A stretch of 64,000 nt of DNA from Tubiluchus corallicola (lineage: Eukaryota; Priapulida; Priapulimorpha; Priapulimorphida; Tubiluchidae): positions 1-64,000 of the forward strand of contig JAQGDQ010000361.1 of NCBI GenBank assembly GCA_030141605.1, given 5' to 3'. Made by a program: the position numbers and the translations under genes. The notes below the pieces were generated by a model. It made no database searches. It was given only the letters and a program-made list of their open reading frames with translations, and had not been told where the DNA came from. Of the stretch, positions 9,461 through 21,200 are shown piece by piece. Every line of letters begins with the position of its first letter. Positions within the stretch are counted from its first letter, which is position 1.

Positions 9461-11358
9461 AAATGCTTAAAATATCAAATTTACCATCCAGAAACGTAAC
9501 CCTAACTCAGGAAATTATAGAAATGAACCGAGAAGCAAGGTTCGGTTGGACAGTGAATGCGCGTCAATGTGAAACAAAGTACATTCACTGTCTAAACTTC
9601 TAACCAAACTTCCTACATATCAAGCAAGAAAACAGCGTAATGACATTGAAAAGAATTTTAAAAGTCTAAAACAAAGAAAATACAGATTCTTTAAAAATAA
9701 ATGCACAGAAAACTTATAAATTACAAGGACACTTCCGGCTATGTTTTCTGGAGACAGCTTTAAAAAGCCAAACAAGCGTCAGATGTCTATCCTACAGCAA
9801 CGTTTGATCACTGTAGGCAATAACTAGCATCTACTTAACCTGAATATAATCAGCATGATGGTGATGATAATTCTTTATTTCGTGAATGTATATATAAATT
9901 GGTACAAACAAACTGTTAAGGTCAGTTTCTGGCTTTAACATGTAGGTGGCAGCACCTATGTGAACTTACCTGTAATTTTACCTGGGAAGTTATAAATTAG
10001 GTTGTTGAGCCTCTTTAAACACGCTCACAGAAGCCTCAACAAACGTTAAATAATGTTTAGATAAATGTTCAAGTAATTATTTGTAGCGTCTCTACCTTAT
10101 TTGCTGTAAACCACTATGACGTTCCAAGGATGTATTAAGTTGTTATAGCCGCACGATGTGAGTAGTATTTACTTTTTTATTATCTTAAATTATAATAATT
10201 AGATCATCATATATTTGTAAGCAGTGAAAGCAGTCAAATTTACTATTTTCATTTTTACATCCCGTCACACAAACAAGGCCTCTATTTGCAGGTTGATAAA
10301 TTCGAGAAGTATTAATTTTCGTAAGTAGACTAAATAAATACAGTGCTATAACTAACAAATTCCTGGAAAATCATTTTCCGTTTACTACATGAATTTTACT
10401 AGTACTATATACAAAACTGCTCATTACACATTCAATAATTACCGTATACATCCAAATTTTATCAACAAATAGTGAAACCACTTAACCACACTTTACAATA
10501 TACAATTAGAATTATTGTTGATTGCCAAAGTCAGTAACATTCTAGCCAGTAAAAAAATAAATATGATTGTACTGTTTGTGGAATTGAAATTTTTAACTTT
10601 GGCAAACTTTATTTACAAGGGGAATAGACACTTGAACACAATTTAATTTCAGTAAACAAAAATTTCATGACAAAAATTATCAAAAATTAGTAAATTTACA
10701 AAAGCTTGAATGGTTTCCTGATCTTTAGCTATATAAATCCAATGTGGAACACTCTGGCCAAACCTGTCTACAACCTGCTGTCAATCCAGCAGCTTGCTGG
10801 ATCCACTTGCTGGCACGTGCCCAGGGTCTGGCTCTTCGCCAAACTGACAAAGTGGATTATCCAACTGTCCTATTTTGCACAAAAAATTGTTAAATTTACC
10901 CTAACCAGATAAGAAACTAATAGCAGTTGTTTCAATTTGTCTATATGACTTAGTCAGCGGAAGACTTATGCAATTAATGTCAAACTGTGTCCTATTTCGC
11001 TAACATGTAAAAAGAACGGAAGGATATAAGCCTTTTCACAGTTTCAGCGACTGATGATGATCGTGAAAAGGTCAAACTTTAAGTGAACCTAACAACGTCA
11101 TCTGAACCAAATAAAGCATTTGCTTGGTCCACGCCACTGTTAACAGTAACACTTCTTGGCTTTAATTTTCCCTTCAATTATTTCATATTTATGTGGATTG
11201 TTGTTGTTTGTATTTTTCTAACTGTTTTCGAATAAGAATATTATGTTAGTTCAAAACGTAGTATAAGAATAAAAGTAACCATGAGTTTCACCCATTTCAC
11301 CTACATATAGTTACGTACGTTAGGTTACCTTACTGTGGTAATTAAGTAACACGCGCTG
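9461..11358. other. 1.9-kb segment present here but deleted from the downstream duplicate
   Basis: The downstream copy (15049-17159) joins the equivalents of 9460 and 11353 directly at a shared gcgctg. The segment includes a charged open stretch on the plus strand at about 9588-9700 (KLLTKLPTYQARKQRNDIEK then NFKSLKQRKYRFFKNKC), which is probably a retroelement linker fragment. A retroposon-like 3' end on the minus strand at about 9860-9900 (ttctttattt) adjoins a gat-rich tract. The remainder, about 9900-11020, is AT-rich with no supportable gene. Confidence 0.55.
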
Positions 11359-11410
11359 TGTTCACTTAACCTTTGACCTACAGCAACTGCGAATGCGCAC
11401 AGCAATCTGT
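11026..11410 (-). mobile_element. Partial MITE of the aagccttttcacag family
   Basis: The outer end (ataagccttttcacagtttc, then gatgatgatc) equals the right end of the intact MITEs at 35353 and 41957. About 370 bp further in, acttaacctttgacctacag followed by caactgcg equals their left end, but without the terminal inverted repeat. The interior differs from the intact copies, so this may be a rearranged copy or a relative. Confidence 0.5.
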
Positions 11411-11877
11411 TTTCCGACAGATGGGCCAGAAAGTCAGACGTATGCCTCCTATTGTATCTAAAATTATCAATTGCTAAGTTCTCCAAGTGCGAGAAAAACG
11501 ATCGAATATTCATTAAACTGCCAATAAATCTTTTCATATTTGCCAAAATAATGGTATTTTACCGAGAGTCTGTAGCATTGTCTGTATGTCGATGAATAAA
11601 TGTGATTCCCAAACATTTTTGCTCTAAACAAGTCACTTATCACATGAAAGTACTTTCCGAAAAAGCTTTACAGCAATAATATTAACTTGCATATCGAGAG
11701 GCGGTAAATCGCATATTAACTCCAATTTGTATATGGCTCGATGAAAGTAGAACAGGTTGCAACCTTCATAGAGTCATATAAAATACCTGTGTGCTTCTTT
11801 CTCGTCCACGCCGTTGAAGCATACAAAAGTATTGGTAAAGCTGTAGCTGTAAACAAACATACTATTGTAGGTAAGTT

Positions 11878-12180
11878 TTATCCACTAAGTTTTCGACATT
11901 TATTTTTTATATTGATCCACTGGCTGCAAGCCCTCCTGCGAATGTTGTTAACATATTTTGTAAGCTTTAATTTATTATCGATGGTTAACCCGAGTATAGT
12001 CCTCTCTTCCACATACATCAAGACCAACTTTGAGATTCGGTGGAATAGGGTAGTTGGACCACGCACCAATTAATAAGGTTTCGGTTTTATTAGTGCGTGC
12101 ATGAATTTTTAATCTCCATTTGGTACAGCAATTATTCAAAACTTCAAAACAATTTTGAGCTGCACTTAGACACGAAAGAG
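11878..12180 (-). pseudogene. LINE reverse-transcriptase fragment (palm/thumb)
   Basis: On the minus strand, WRLKIHARTNKTETLLIG is followed, after a frame change, by ILGLTIDNKLKLTKYVNNI. These match the conserved W...IN..KTE.L.IG and LG.TID..L....HV..I motifs that follow the YADD box in LINE RTs of the CR1/Jockey type. The frame change and missing catalytic core show that it is dead. An identical fragment is at 16028-16330. Confidence 0.65.
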
Positions 12181-12336
12181 CATCCTTTCTAGATACATCC
12201 TTTCTAAGAATTCCGTTATATGCTGGCTATATGAAAGCCCAGCGAAATTCATGGTCTCTTTTGTCACATCTTCGAATTTTTTATGTCGAAAGTTCCTCAT
12301 GTCTGACAATCACCATGATTGTTTGTGGGATGTCCT

Positions 12337-12957
12337 TCAGCATTGCTGTACGAATGCCGCATGTTCTAACATGTCCGCATGCAACTCTTCGTCGGTATAG
12401 TTAACTTTCCCAAATCCCAGTGTCTTGTTTGAAGTAAACACCTGTCTGAGATATCTGATTAAATAAATGATTTTGGTGGTGGATTGTCCTTCAAGCAATA
12501 GGAGCAGATCTTCAATGTGCAACTGCACAGTTTTGACAACATGAAATTTGTGTTTTGCACATATCCTACTGAGTACCTCTTCTGTCATTGAGGTTATAGA
12601 ATGACCACAGTTGATTATTTGCACTGTCTCAAATGTGCGGTCACAGTTAGCAGTTGAAGCTAATTTTCTGCTGTGGGTAAGGAATCAGTTTACCCAGCCC
12701 AGTTACTGCCAGTTCCTATTCATAAAAGCAACGTCGGCATAATTACATGTGGCAATATTCCTGATCACTTTTATTTCCTGAGATATAGTTTCATTTTTGT
12801 AAAGGTGCTGGATGACCCTCCAGGGTGTGAGATCATTTCTTTGAAACCCTGATACAGTTACTAGTGGCTCGCACAAATACAAGACGTCAGGAGCATCTCG
12901 GCTTCTGAGCGCTTCGCTACCCTCTTTTATCACCAGGACGGAGTCCTGGGCTGTCAC
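12337..12957 (-). pseudogene. Unassigned minus-strand frames, duplicated at 16487-17062
   Basis: Two frames in the same register are separated by stops at about 12700. The upstream one (12957 to 12703) contains APDVLYLCEPLVTVSGFQ. The downstream one (12624 to 12337) contains VQLHIEDLLLLLEGQSTTK and HADMLEHAAFVQQC. Balanced composition and shared register suggest a once-continuous coding region, possibly retroelement-derived because an RT fragment lies just downstream on the same strand. I do not recognise the domain. The second copy keeps the same broken structure. Confidence 0.35.
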
Positions 12958-13059
12958 TGTTCTAAAACCAGTGGCCCGACTATCAGCCCACGTTAACCGT
13001 TCCTAGGTCCCCACCATGAAATAGTTAATATATAACGATTATTCAATATGTCTAATTAA

Positions 13060-13220
13060 ATTAAAAGTTGATAATAATACTGTTACCAATGATGCAGAAA
13101 TTGCAGAAGAATTTAATTCTTACTTCAGTGCCATCGGTCAGAATCTTGCTAATAAAATTTCTACTGCAGACATCCAATACCACCAATTTTTACTCACTTT
13201 CAGAACTGAAAAAATATGAA
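13060..13220 (+). pseudogene. LINE ORF2 linker fragment
   Basis: The plus strand reads DNNTVTNDAEIAEEFNSYFS then AIGQNLANKIS, ending at TGA. The pattern (nd..ia..FN.YF..ig..La..i) is the segment between endonuclease and RT in CR1/Jockey-like ORF2. It is isolated and truncated at both ends. Confidence 0.6.
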
Positions 13221-13619
13221 TTCATTCTTCTTTTGACCCATTTCTTGTCATAATTTTCAATGTGAATATTTTATGTATCTTATGTAAATATATTTGCCTA
13301 ATGATAGCTTGCGTAAACGTTATCGTATCGCTAGTCCTTCCTTTTACAAAATGTTATGACGGCGTCGAAAAGCCGTTTATTTTCATCTCCCACCTCCACA
13401 TTGTAATGGTCCGATCCATTATGAAACCATTGCGTGTACGCATAGAATACCAGATATAAATGAGCCGCGCAGGTAATTGTTCCGAGGTCTAGTGGCAGTG
13501 TGTACAGGTGAGTTTTGCCATTTCAGCACCTGTTTTGCAACCCAGAATGAGGGATACAGGACAAGTTTGACAAATTCAACATTAATTTCTAGACAAACTA
13601 TCAGCCATATCAGCACTAT

Positions 13620-13762
13620 CGCTCACATATGATACAGCACACAGCTTTGCTTTACACATATGTCATGTGACGGTTGTAGTTAAGACACGTTTATGTGATA
13701 CACTTAACCTCTGACCTGCAGCAAGTGCGCGTGCGCACAACGAACAGTGAAAAGGCTTGTTA
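13620..13762 (-). mobile_element. Terminal fragment of the aagccttttcacag MITE
   Basis: It reads tgctttacacatatgtcatg ... acttaacctctgacctgcag ... gcgcacaacgaac ... gtgaaaaggctt. This is the reverse complement of the left end of the intact MITE at 35353, including its terminal inverted repeat. The other end is missing. Confidence 0.7.
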
Positions 13763-14412
13763 TGAATGAACGGTACATAGACAATTATTAAATGATTCAA
13801 GTTTTTTTAAAGTTAGTCGGAATACAATTTAAACCAAATAGCAAATGTATAAATTAAACAACATAATGCACTGTAATTCAAATATGCCAGCTGGAAGTGT
13901 TTTAGTATATCGGGCCTTTCAGCATGCCCTATACTATAGTTCGGAAAAAAGTTTTGAAATGCAAATAAGACCTTCCAAACTTTGCAAAACAAATTTAAAT
14001 ACCGCTTATGCAAACATCCGTTAAGAAAATTTTATAAGCTCAAATTGCTCTGCGCGAACTAAGTTAAATAGGATGAATTCTAGAAAATATAATGTCTACC
14101 TCGTTGGTTTTGCAAAACGTCAAGTCTAGTGAAAATTAGAAATACTGAAAATTATGAAAAAGTGCTAATAATTATCAAACAATCTAGTAAATGCTTACAA
14201 ACGGAAGTGAACGAAACATCTAATCGCATCGCCATTAGCTGCAAGGTGACCGTCTTTAAAAACTACCAGAATTAACATATATAGCGGAACAGGTACCCAG
14301 CTAATAAATGGCGGATGGTATCCTAACGGTGTAGAGAGAAGCTTGGCAAACTTCTGAACATTGCTGTGGAAAATCAATATAAAACTGCATGCACAATAAC
14401 CAATACAGCACA

Positions 14413-14795
14413 ATGAACATAAACTATGATGAAGAAAACGTAATAACAACGGATAGCTGCATTTCGCCAATAAATCCAGCAGCAAATGAAGAAGAGAGTG
14501 AAATGAATGCAAAAAAGGACAGCACATCCAGTTACGAATAAGAAAAAGTAACAGAACAAACAGAAAACGGGAAGAAAATGAACGAAATCAGCACGAAAAA
14601 GCAAAAACCACTGCTACAGTAAGCGACACGAACACGAAGATTGAACCACAAACTAGAAGACTAGAGGCAGATAGATCAGAGACAAAAAACAAAATACAGC
14701 GCGAGCATGTCATGAAGTTACAAGAGAAAGACAAGGAAGCAACCGTTATAAGAACAAAACCATCAGCTAGCATTGGAAAAAGAAAGCCTAAGTAG
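14413..14795 (+). pseudogene. Charged coding-like region, function unknown
   Basis: A frame from ATG 14413 (MNINYDEENVITTDSCISP) runs to TAA at 14539-14541. A second frame overlapping at about 14500 stays open to TAG 14793-14795, with NRTNRKREENERNQHEKA and RREHVMKL-like charged, probably helical segments ending GKRKPK. Together they look like one Lys/Arg/Glu-rich protein broken by a frameshift, such as a retroelement ORF1 or a nuclear basic protein. No domain is recognised. The minus-strand hydrophobic frames over the same bases are probably shadows. Confidence 0.3.
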
Positions 14796-15048
14796 CGAAA
14801 TTAAGTCTGAAAAAATGGCACGGTACAAACGGCTCTGAAAAAAGCAATGCCCTAATGATGTTATCTAATTCTCGGAGCGTTAATGGTGAGTATTTCGTTT
14901 TCATTTGACGAGTTTTTATTTATTTCAGGTAGCCTAACTTCAATATCCCTTTTGAAATCACCAAAGGATTCATTTGACAAATGGTCCCCACAGAAAAACG
15001 GCTTAAAAACAGCTCTGCTTTTTGTTCTTCTTTAACTACAAATTCGTT

Positions 15049-15508
15049 GTTGCATATCAGAATTTGTGCGTTTGCTTTGCTTTCGGATTTCACAAAAACT
15101 CGTTTATAAATTTTTACCTTGTTGCGAGTTTAGGTTTTCAGCCTGTCCTTAACCAACTGTTTGCCTCTTCGCTTAAAGCATCGTCAAACTTTTGTTTGGC
15201 CTCTACATATAAAGTGCTTTGTTTTCAGGAGTTGGATATCTCAAAAACTCTCTTTTTTTACATTTTCCTACCCGCTGTGACAGCGTTGATAAATTTGCTG
15301 ACCAGAACGGTTTGCTATGTTCACATAAGGTTTTCCTTCTTAGATATACGTAACTTATGTAAAGCAATAAACCTTTAAACCATTCCCATAGAATTGAGAC
15401 ATCTCTGTTCACAGCAGAGCTATAAATTCGTTATATGCTGCTCTATGGCTACTTCCAATCCCACAAACCACCTTAGCCAATCAGAATTTTTTACATCATC
15501 CTGCGCTG
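15049..15508 (-). pseudogene. Duplicate of the LINE linker fragment at 8996
   Basis: Near-identical to 8996-9460. It ends at tcctgcgctg, where it switches without a gap to sequence matching 11353 onward. The minus-strand frame here is longer than in the first copy and includes VEAKQKFDDALSEEANSWL. Confidence 0.8.
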
Positions 15509-17159
15509 TGTTCACTTAACCTTTGACCTACAGCAACTGCGCCTGCGCACAGCAATCTGTTTTCCGACAGATGGGCCAGAAAGTCAGACGTATGCCTCCT
15601 ATTGTATCTAAAATTATCAATTGCTAAGTTCTCCAAGTGCGAGAAAAACGATCGAATATTCCTTAAACTGCCAATAAATCTTTTCATGTTTGCCAAAATA
15701 ATGGTATTTTACCGAGAGTCTGTAGCATTGTCTGTATGTCGATGAATAAATGTGATTCCCAAACATTTTTGCTCTAAACAAGTCACTTATCACATGAAAG
15801 TACTTTCCGAAAAAGCTTTACAGCAATAATATTAACTTGCATATCGAGAGGCGGTAAATCGCATATTAACTCCAATTTGTATATGGCTCGGTGAAAGTAG
15901 AACAGGTTGCAACCTTCATAGAGTCATATAAAATACCTGTGTGCTTCTTTCTCGTCCACGCCGTTGAAGCATACAAAAGTATTGGTAAAGCTGTAGCTGT
16001 AAACAAACATACTATTGTAGGTAAGTTTTATCCACTAAGTTTTCGACATTTATTTTTTATATTGATCCACTGGCTGCAAGCCCTCCTGCGAATGTTGTTA
16101 ACATATTTTGTAAGCTTTAATTTATTATCGATGGTTAACCCGAGTATAGTCCTCTCTTCCACATACATCAAGACCAACTTTGAGATTCGGTGGAATAGGG
16201 TAGTTGGACCACGCACCAATTAATAAGGTTTCGGTTTTATTAAGGCGTGCATGAATTTTTAATCTCCATTTGGTACAGCAATTATTCAAAACTTCAAAAC
16301 AATTTTGAGCTGCACTTAGACACGAAAGAGCATCCTTTCTAGATACATCCTTTCTAAGAATTCCGTTATATGCTGGCTATATGAAAGCCCAGCGAAATTC
16401 ATGGTCTCTTTTGTCACATCTTCGAATTTTTTATGTCGAAAGTTCCTCATGTCTGACAATCACCATGATTGTTTGTGGGATGTCCTTCAGCATTGCTGTA
16501 CGAATGCCGCATGTTCTAACATGTCCGCATGCAACTCTTCGTCAGTATAGTTAACTTTCCCAAATCCCAGTGTCTTTTTTGAAGTAAACACCTGTCTGAG
16601 ATATCTGATTAAATAAATGATTTTGGTGGTGGATTGTCCTTCAAGCAATAGGAGCAGATCTTCAATGTGCAACTGCACAGTTTTGACAACATGAAATTTG
16701 TGTTTTGCACATATCCTACTGAGTACCTCTTCTGTCACTGAGGTTATAGAATGACCACAGTTGATTATTTGCACTGTCTCAAATGTGCGGTCACAGTTAG
16801 CAGTTGAAGCTAATTTTCTGCTGTGGGCAAGGAATCAGTTTACCCAGCCCAGTTACTGCCAGTTCCTATTCATAAAAGCAACGTCGGCATAATTACATGT
16901 GGCAATATTCCTGATCACTTTTATTTCCTGAGATATAGTTTCATTTTTGTAAAGGTGCTGGATGACCCTCCAGGGTGTGAGATCATTTCTTTGAAACCCT
17001 GATACAGTTACTAGTGGTTCGCATAAATACAAGACGTGAGGAGCATCTCGGCTACTGAGCACTTCGCTACCCTCTTCTATCAGTAGGGTGGAGTCCTAGG
17101 GTGTCACTGTTCTAATACCAGTGACCCGACTATCGACCCTCATTAACCATTCCTAGGTC
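15503..17159 (+). repeat. Duplicated block B, copy 2
   Basis: Copy of 11353-13009 at offset 4150. It contains the same minus-strand RT fragment (16028-16330) and the same pair of unassigned minus-strand frames (16487-17062). Confidence 0.95.
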
Positions 17160-17670
17160 ATCTGACTACTAGGCACACAGTTCCCATGACCAAGCTCTGA
17201 CAACACTTATATCAATTCGAAACAATAGAGCAATGCCCGCTGGTCACTCGACTGGCCAGGTCCAATTCTCCATCAAACTGCTCGCAGACGATGCTAATGA
17301 GTTTTGAATTATCTTCGGCCACTTTTCGGCCGTTTTTCGCAAAACTTATACCTCTTATTTCTGAAGAACGGAATGGGTCGCGGGCGGTGCCAGCCATGAA
17401 TAGATAGGAAGCAGCACACATTTGGCTGAAGCAAAGTCTTATCACTTTAGTCCTTTTTGCACCAACTTTGTTTGAGTATCCTCAAAATTAATCAAATATA
17501 CTAGTGTTCATTTGTTTGACCAAGCACTTTTAATGTACAGTTGGTTACGTTCTTCGCGGTGGGCCCGATTCGAAAAATAAAACCCCAATGGCACGACACT
17601 AGATCGAGACCTTTCGTTTGATGTATAGATCGCTGCAAATGGTGCCGTCGTCGGGGCTGTAGCTTCGAAT

Positions 17671-17713
<43 letters not shown>

Positions 17714-17939
17714 GGGTAGAATTAATATATGCGATGTAAACTTTGCTAGAAAACAATGGAAGCACAGAAAACAATCGGCGTCGTAACAACAGTGCGTTCT
17801 ATAATTTTCCTAATCCAGCCAAGTGATACGAACTCACTTTTCTGAAAGGTTAGATATCACATAATTTGATGCTCTTTGCTCAAGCAATTCGTATTCAGTA
17901 TCTCCTGCAGTATCGAATACTGACGACAAAATATTTGCA
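17160..17939. promoter_or_regulatory. Upstream region of the polycystin gene
   Basis: It contains a repeat fragment (17175-17335, matching 8330-8500), the sequence up to about 17660, a (TA)n tract (17671-17712) flanked by repeat-derived motifs, and about 225 bp before the ATG at 17940. No convincing TATA box with initiator can be separated from the (TA)n tract. The promoter presumably lies here, which is inference from position only. Confidence 0.3.
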
Positions 17940-18290
17940 ATGGCAAAATTTTGGATTGCACTGGTACTGTGTTTCAGTTCTCTTCCAAAACTTAGTCTAA
18001 ACACAGTGATGTTTTACCTGGGATGTTATGAAAGATGGGATGACTTCGACATAACGTTTGATATGTCGGACTTCAAATATTACATGGATGCATGTGTTGA
18101 TTATTGCAACGAAAACAACAGTAAGTATGCCCTAATGGACAACAGTAAAACGTGTGGATGCTCTAGAAAGTACAGTACGGAGAGGTCACTTGCAGGCAAT
18201 GAAAGTTATTGTGCCACACGTTGTAAAACACGTAACCTCAATAAAAACTACGTGTGTGGCAGCAAAAGACATTGGAGTGTTTACGTCGTA
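17940..18290 (+). CDS. Signal peptide and WSC domain (N-terminus of the polycystin gene, before the frameshift)
   Basis: From ATG 17940 (context tttgcaATGGCA) the protein starts with MAKFWIALVLCFSSLPKLSL, a clear signal peptide. A WSC domain of about 90 residues follows: YLGCYERW, then CVDYCNEN, CGCSRKY, YCATRC, and VCGSKRHWSVYV. WSC domains bind carbohydrate and form the N-terminus of polycystin-1 and fungal wall sensors. The WSVY motif, its normal end, lies at about 18273-18284. This frame then runs into non-homologous residues to a stop near 18443, while the polycystin frame begins in +1 register right after a TAG (18289-18291). One surplus base within about 18285-18293 would join the two exactly at the domain boundary. 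An intron is implausible because there is no room for one. Confidence 0.85.
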
Positions 18291-18291
18291 G

Positions 18292-21200
18292 GTGACAGAT
18301 GCCCCTGTGACGGTATACAACTGTTCCATAAATTATTCCATGTCTCTCGCCTGGCATTTCAGTTTGGTGCCAGAGTCAGATATGTATTCTTGTCTGCAAG
18401 GAAGTCAACTTGCAAAAGAGACAACTCTAAAAATAGATTCTGATAAGTTCATCACAGTAGATACTGGTATTCTAGCACCAGGTACATACACTGTCAGCCT
18501 TACACCAACATTGACTTCAACACAGAGCTGGTTGAATAGTAGAAGCTATAAGCCTACATTGGGATGGATTATTATCTCCAGTAAGCTAGAACCTATTATT
18601 GCTGGAGAATTTCTTAGAAACATAAGCTGGAAAGACAATCTAACAATGGATGCGTCAGCTTCTTATGATGCCTGTGTGGCAACTAATGAAATCGACACTA
18701 ACCTAACCTACAAGTGGAGCTGTTATATAGAGCTAGATTTGTTTAGCTATTCATTCACAACGGGGATTGGCTGCATCGAACGTAACACTACTGCTCTGTC
18801 ATTTAATAAACCAACTTTTACAATTTCAGCCAAAACTTTTCCACAAGATTCAGTTTTAGTATTCACGCTTGAGTTGGGGAAGCCTAATCGGCCGTCAGAA
18901 ATAAAACAACAAGTAGTAAAAGTGATACCAGCAGGAGCCGAAATTATCCAAATAAATTGTTTAAAAAACTGCAGACGCCGTGTGAACAAAGCTGAAAGCC
19001 TAATCCTGCAAAGCGTTTGTGTGAGCTGTAATAACGATACTTTATCAACTGGTATCTATTATTGGACTCTAAGAGCAAGATCCTTGCTAAATGATGGTAG
19101 CACTCTCTTAAATATTACAGCATTTGCCATTGTCAGAAAGGGAACTGATGTAATTGTCCTGAAAAAAGATGTTTTCATTCCAGGACATGTGTATCTGATA
19201 GAAGTAAAGGGTGGTCCTGCTATTAGTATTCCAGGAACGGCCTTTTATGAAGTGTTTGTTTATGAGCCACCACCATTCAAAACTGCCTGTTCTGTTATTC
19301 CAAGCGAAGGAATAGCACTGAAAACAAAATTTTCGTTACAATGCGACAATAGTAGCTTCGTCAGCACCTTCTTCACCTATGATTTTTATTACAGAAATTT
19401 TGCAGGAAAAACTGAAATGAAAGGGTCTAAAGGAGATTTTTTATACAGCAGCACAGAGCCCATACTTCCGCCGGTAACTCTTCCAGCTGGAGAAGGTAAG
19501 ATTTTGCTTCAAGCAACGAATATTACAAAAGAAACATTTCTAGTTGAATATAATGTTACAGTTTTACCATTTCTATGTAACGAAACTGACAAGGTATCAG
19601 AAGTTGAATGCGAAACATACATTTTAAATGCTTTGAAGAATTTGACATCTTTGACAAGTATGAAAAATGAAACAGACATTCTTGATTTTATTCAGACTTT
19701 GAAAGTTATAATGGAGGAAGTAAGTAAAATAAGAAAACAAAATGAAACAGAAGACCCTGAATTTGTACAGAAAGTTACTGAGATGAAATCTGAGATCCAA
19801 GCGTTGGTGGTAAATCAACTTATTCAAGTTCCTGTGTCCACTCACAAAGTTATGAAATTCCTATCATCAATGATGAGCCAAGTCATCACTTCTGATGCCG
19901 ACCTAAATCCAGAAATCATAGTACCTATCACTGCGAAGTTTCACGATATTGCAACATTTATGAAACAAAGCACAGAAGATATAAACGTGAATGATTTAGA
20001 AGATACTACAAGTGCTCTTCTGCTTGCGGTATCCATTATTCTTGGTGAAACTACTAAACGAACTAGCACATCTAATGATGAAAAATTTAAACAACTTTCA
20101 AAAAGAGAACTTCAAAATACATTTCGTCACAAACGCGAAAATGTTACACAGGTTAAAAATATAATTCTGAAATCAATTGACACGATTCATAATGCAGCAT
20201 CAGCTACTTTACGTCATAAAATTGTATATGATGAACCAACTACTTTCACGACAAATCTATTAACGCTTAGAGTAGCACGGCAAAAGGTTAGTCATTTAGG
20301 AGGTTCGGAACTGCAGTTAAATGGTTTTGGTCATTTTCAGTTGCCTTCTGCTGCAGCGCTTTCAAAAATGCAAGAACATGAAGATGAACTAGAATTAGAG
20401 ATTTTGTCCATAAAACAAAATATATTCACACCTTTTGAGTCGACTCTTCACAGTAGCATTCCTATTGCAAGTTTATCTATTGGCAGACAGCTGAGGCATT
20501 CTAGAACTGAATTTGATGAACTTTCTGAGCCCCTAGAATTTTTCATGGATGTTGCAGCTGATGCAAAGTACTCAAAATCATCTTTTGTGAAACTTGAAAA
20601 CCATTTGTTTAACAAGTACATAACTGTTCACTCATTTGTTCTTAATGCTCATAGTACAGCTATAATGTCTTTTCAAGACATGCCTGTCGGAGTTGCATTA
20701 AAGGTCGTTACCAAAACAGGCAAAAGACCTGTGATTGAAAACTTCAATGATGGTTCCACTGTTTTTCACATTCCTGCCATAAATGGAGGCTATTATAGTA
20801 GACAGTTTGCTGACAATATTGTGAGTTTCTATAATGAACAGAACGTATCCATTAAGTATTTCGCTGGCATTTTATTTGACTCTTATTATGAGCCTTCGTG
20901 CTTCCATCCATCTCTTAGATGTAAGTCAGAAAATGTTGAGTGCATGGCAGGGATCTACAGCGATTGTGATGGCAGCCTACATGAAGCTTCGTGCAAAGGA
21001 AATGCAAGTAGGATTTGCAGTGTAGATAACTGCATGCAGAAGTATGCATGCTATAATGATTGGGTTGAAAACTGTAAAAATATATCTCGTTATTGTGATT
21101 CGCAGCACAGACAATGTCTGTCAGTGCTAGACTACAGATGCAGTAAACATAATGTGAAATGCTCTCATGATTGCAGTACATCTCTCGAAATTGAAACTTG

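Larger units (their letters stand above)
11353..13009 (+). repeat. Duplicated block B, copy 1 (pair of 15503-17159)
   Basis: Both copies are 1657 bp with an offset of exactly 4150, so there are almost no net indels. Differences are sparse until the last ~120 bp, where they cluster before divergence after cctaggtc. The block contains LINE RT fragments on the minus strand and two unassigned minus-strand open frames. Confidence 0.95.

Noticed and set aside
17508-17789. 93-codon minus-strand frame upstream of the polycystin gene
   Set aside because: It crosses the (TA)n tract (Tyr-Ile repeat) and repeat-derived flanks, with no domain.
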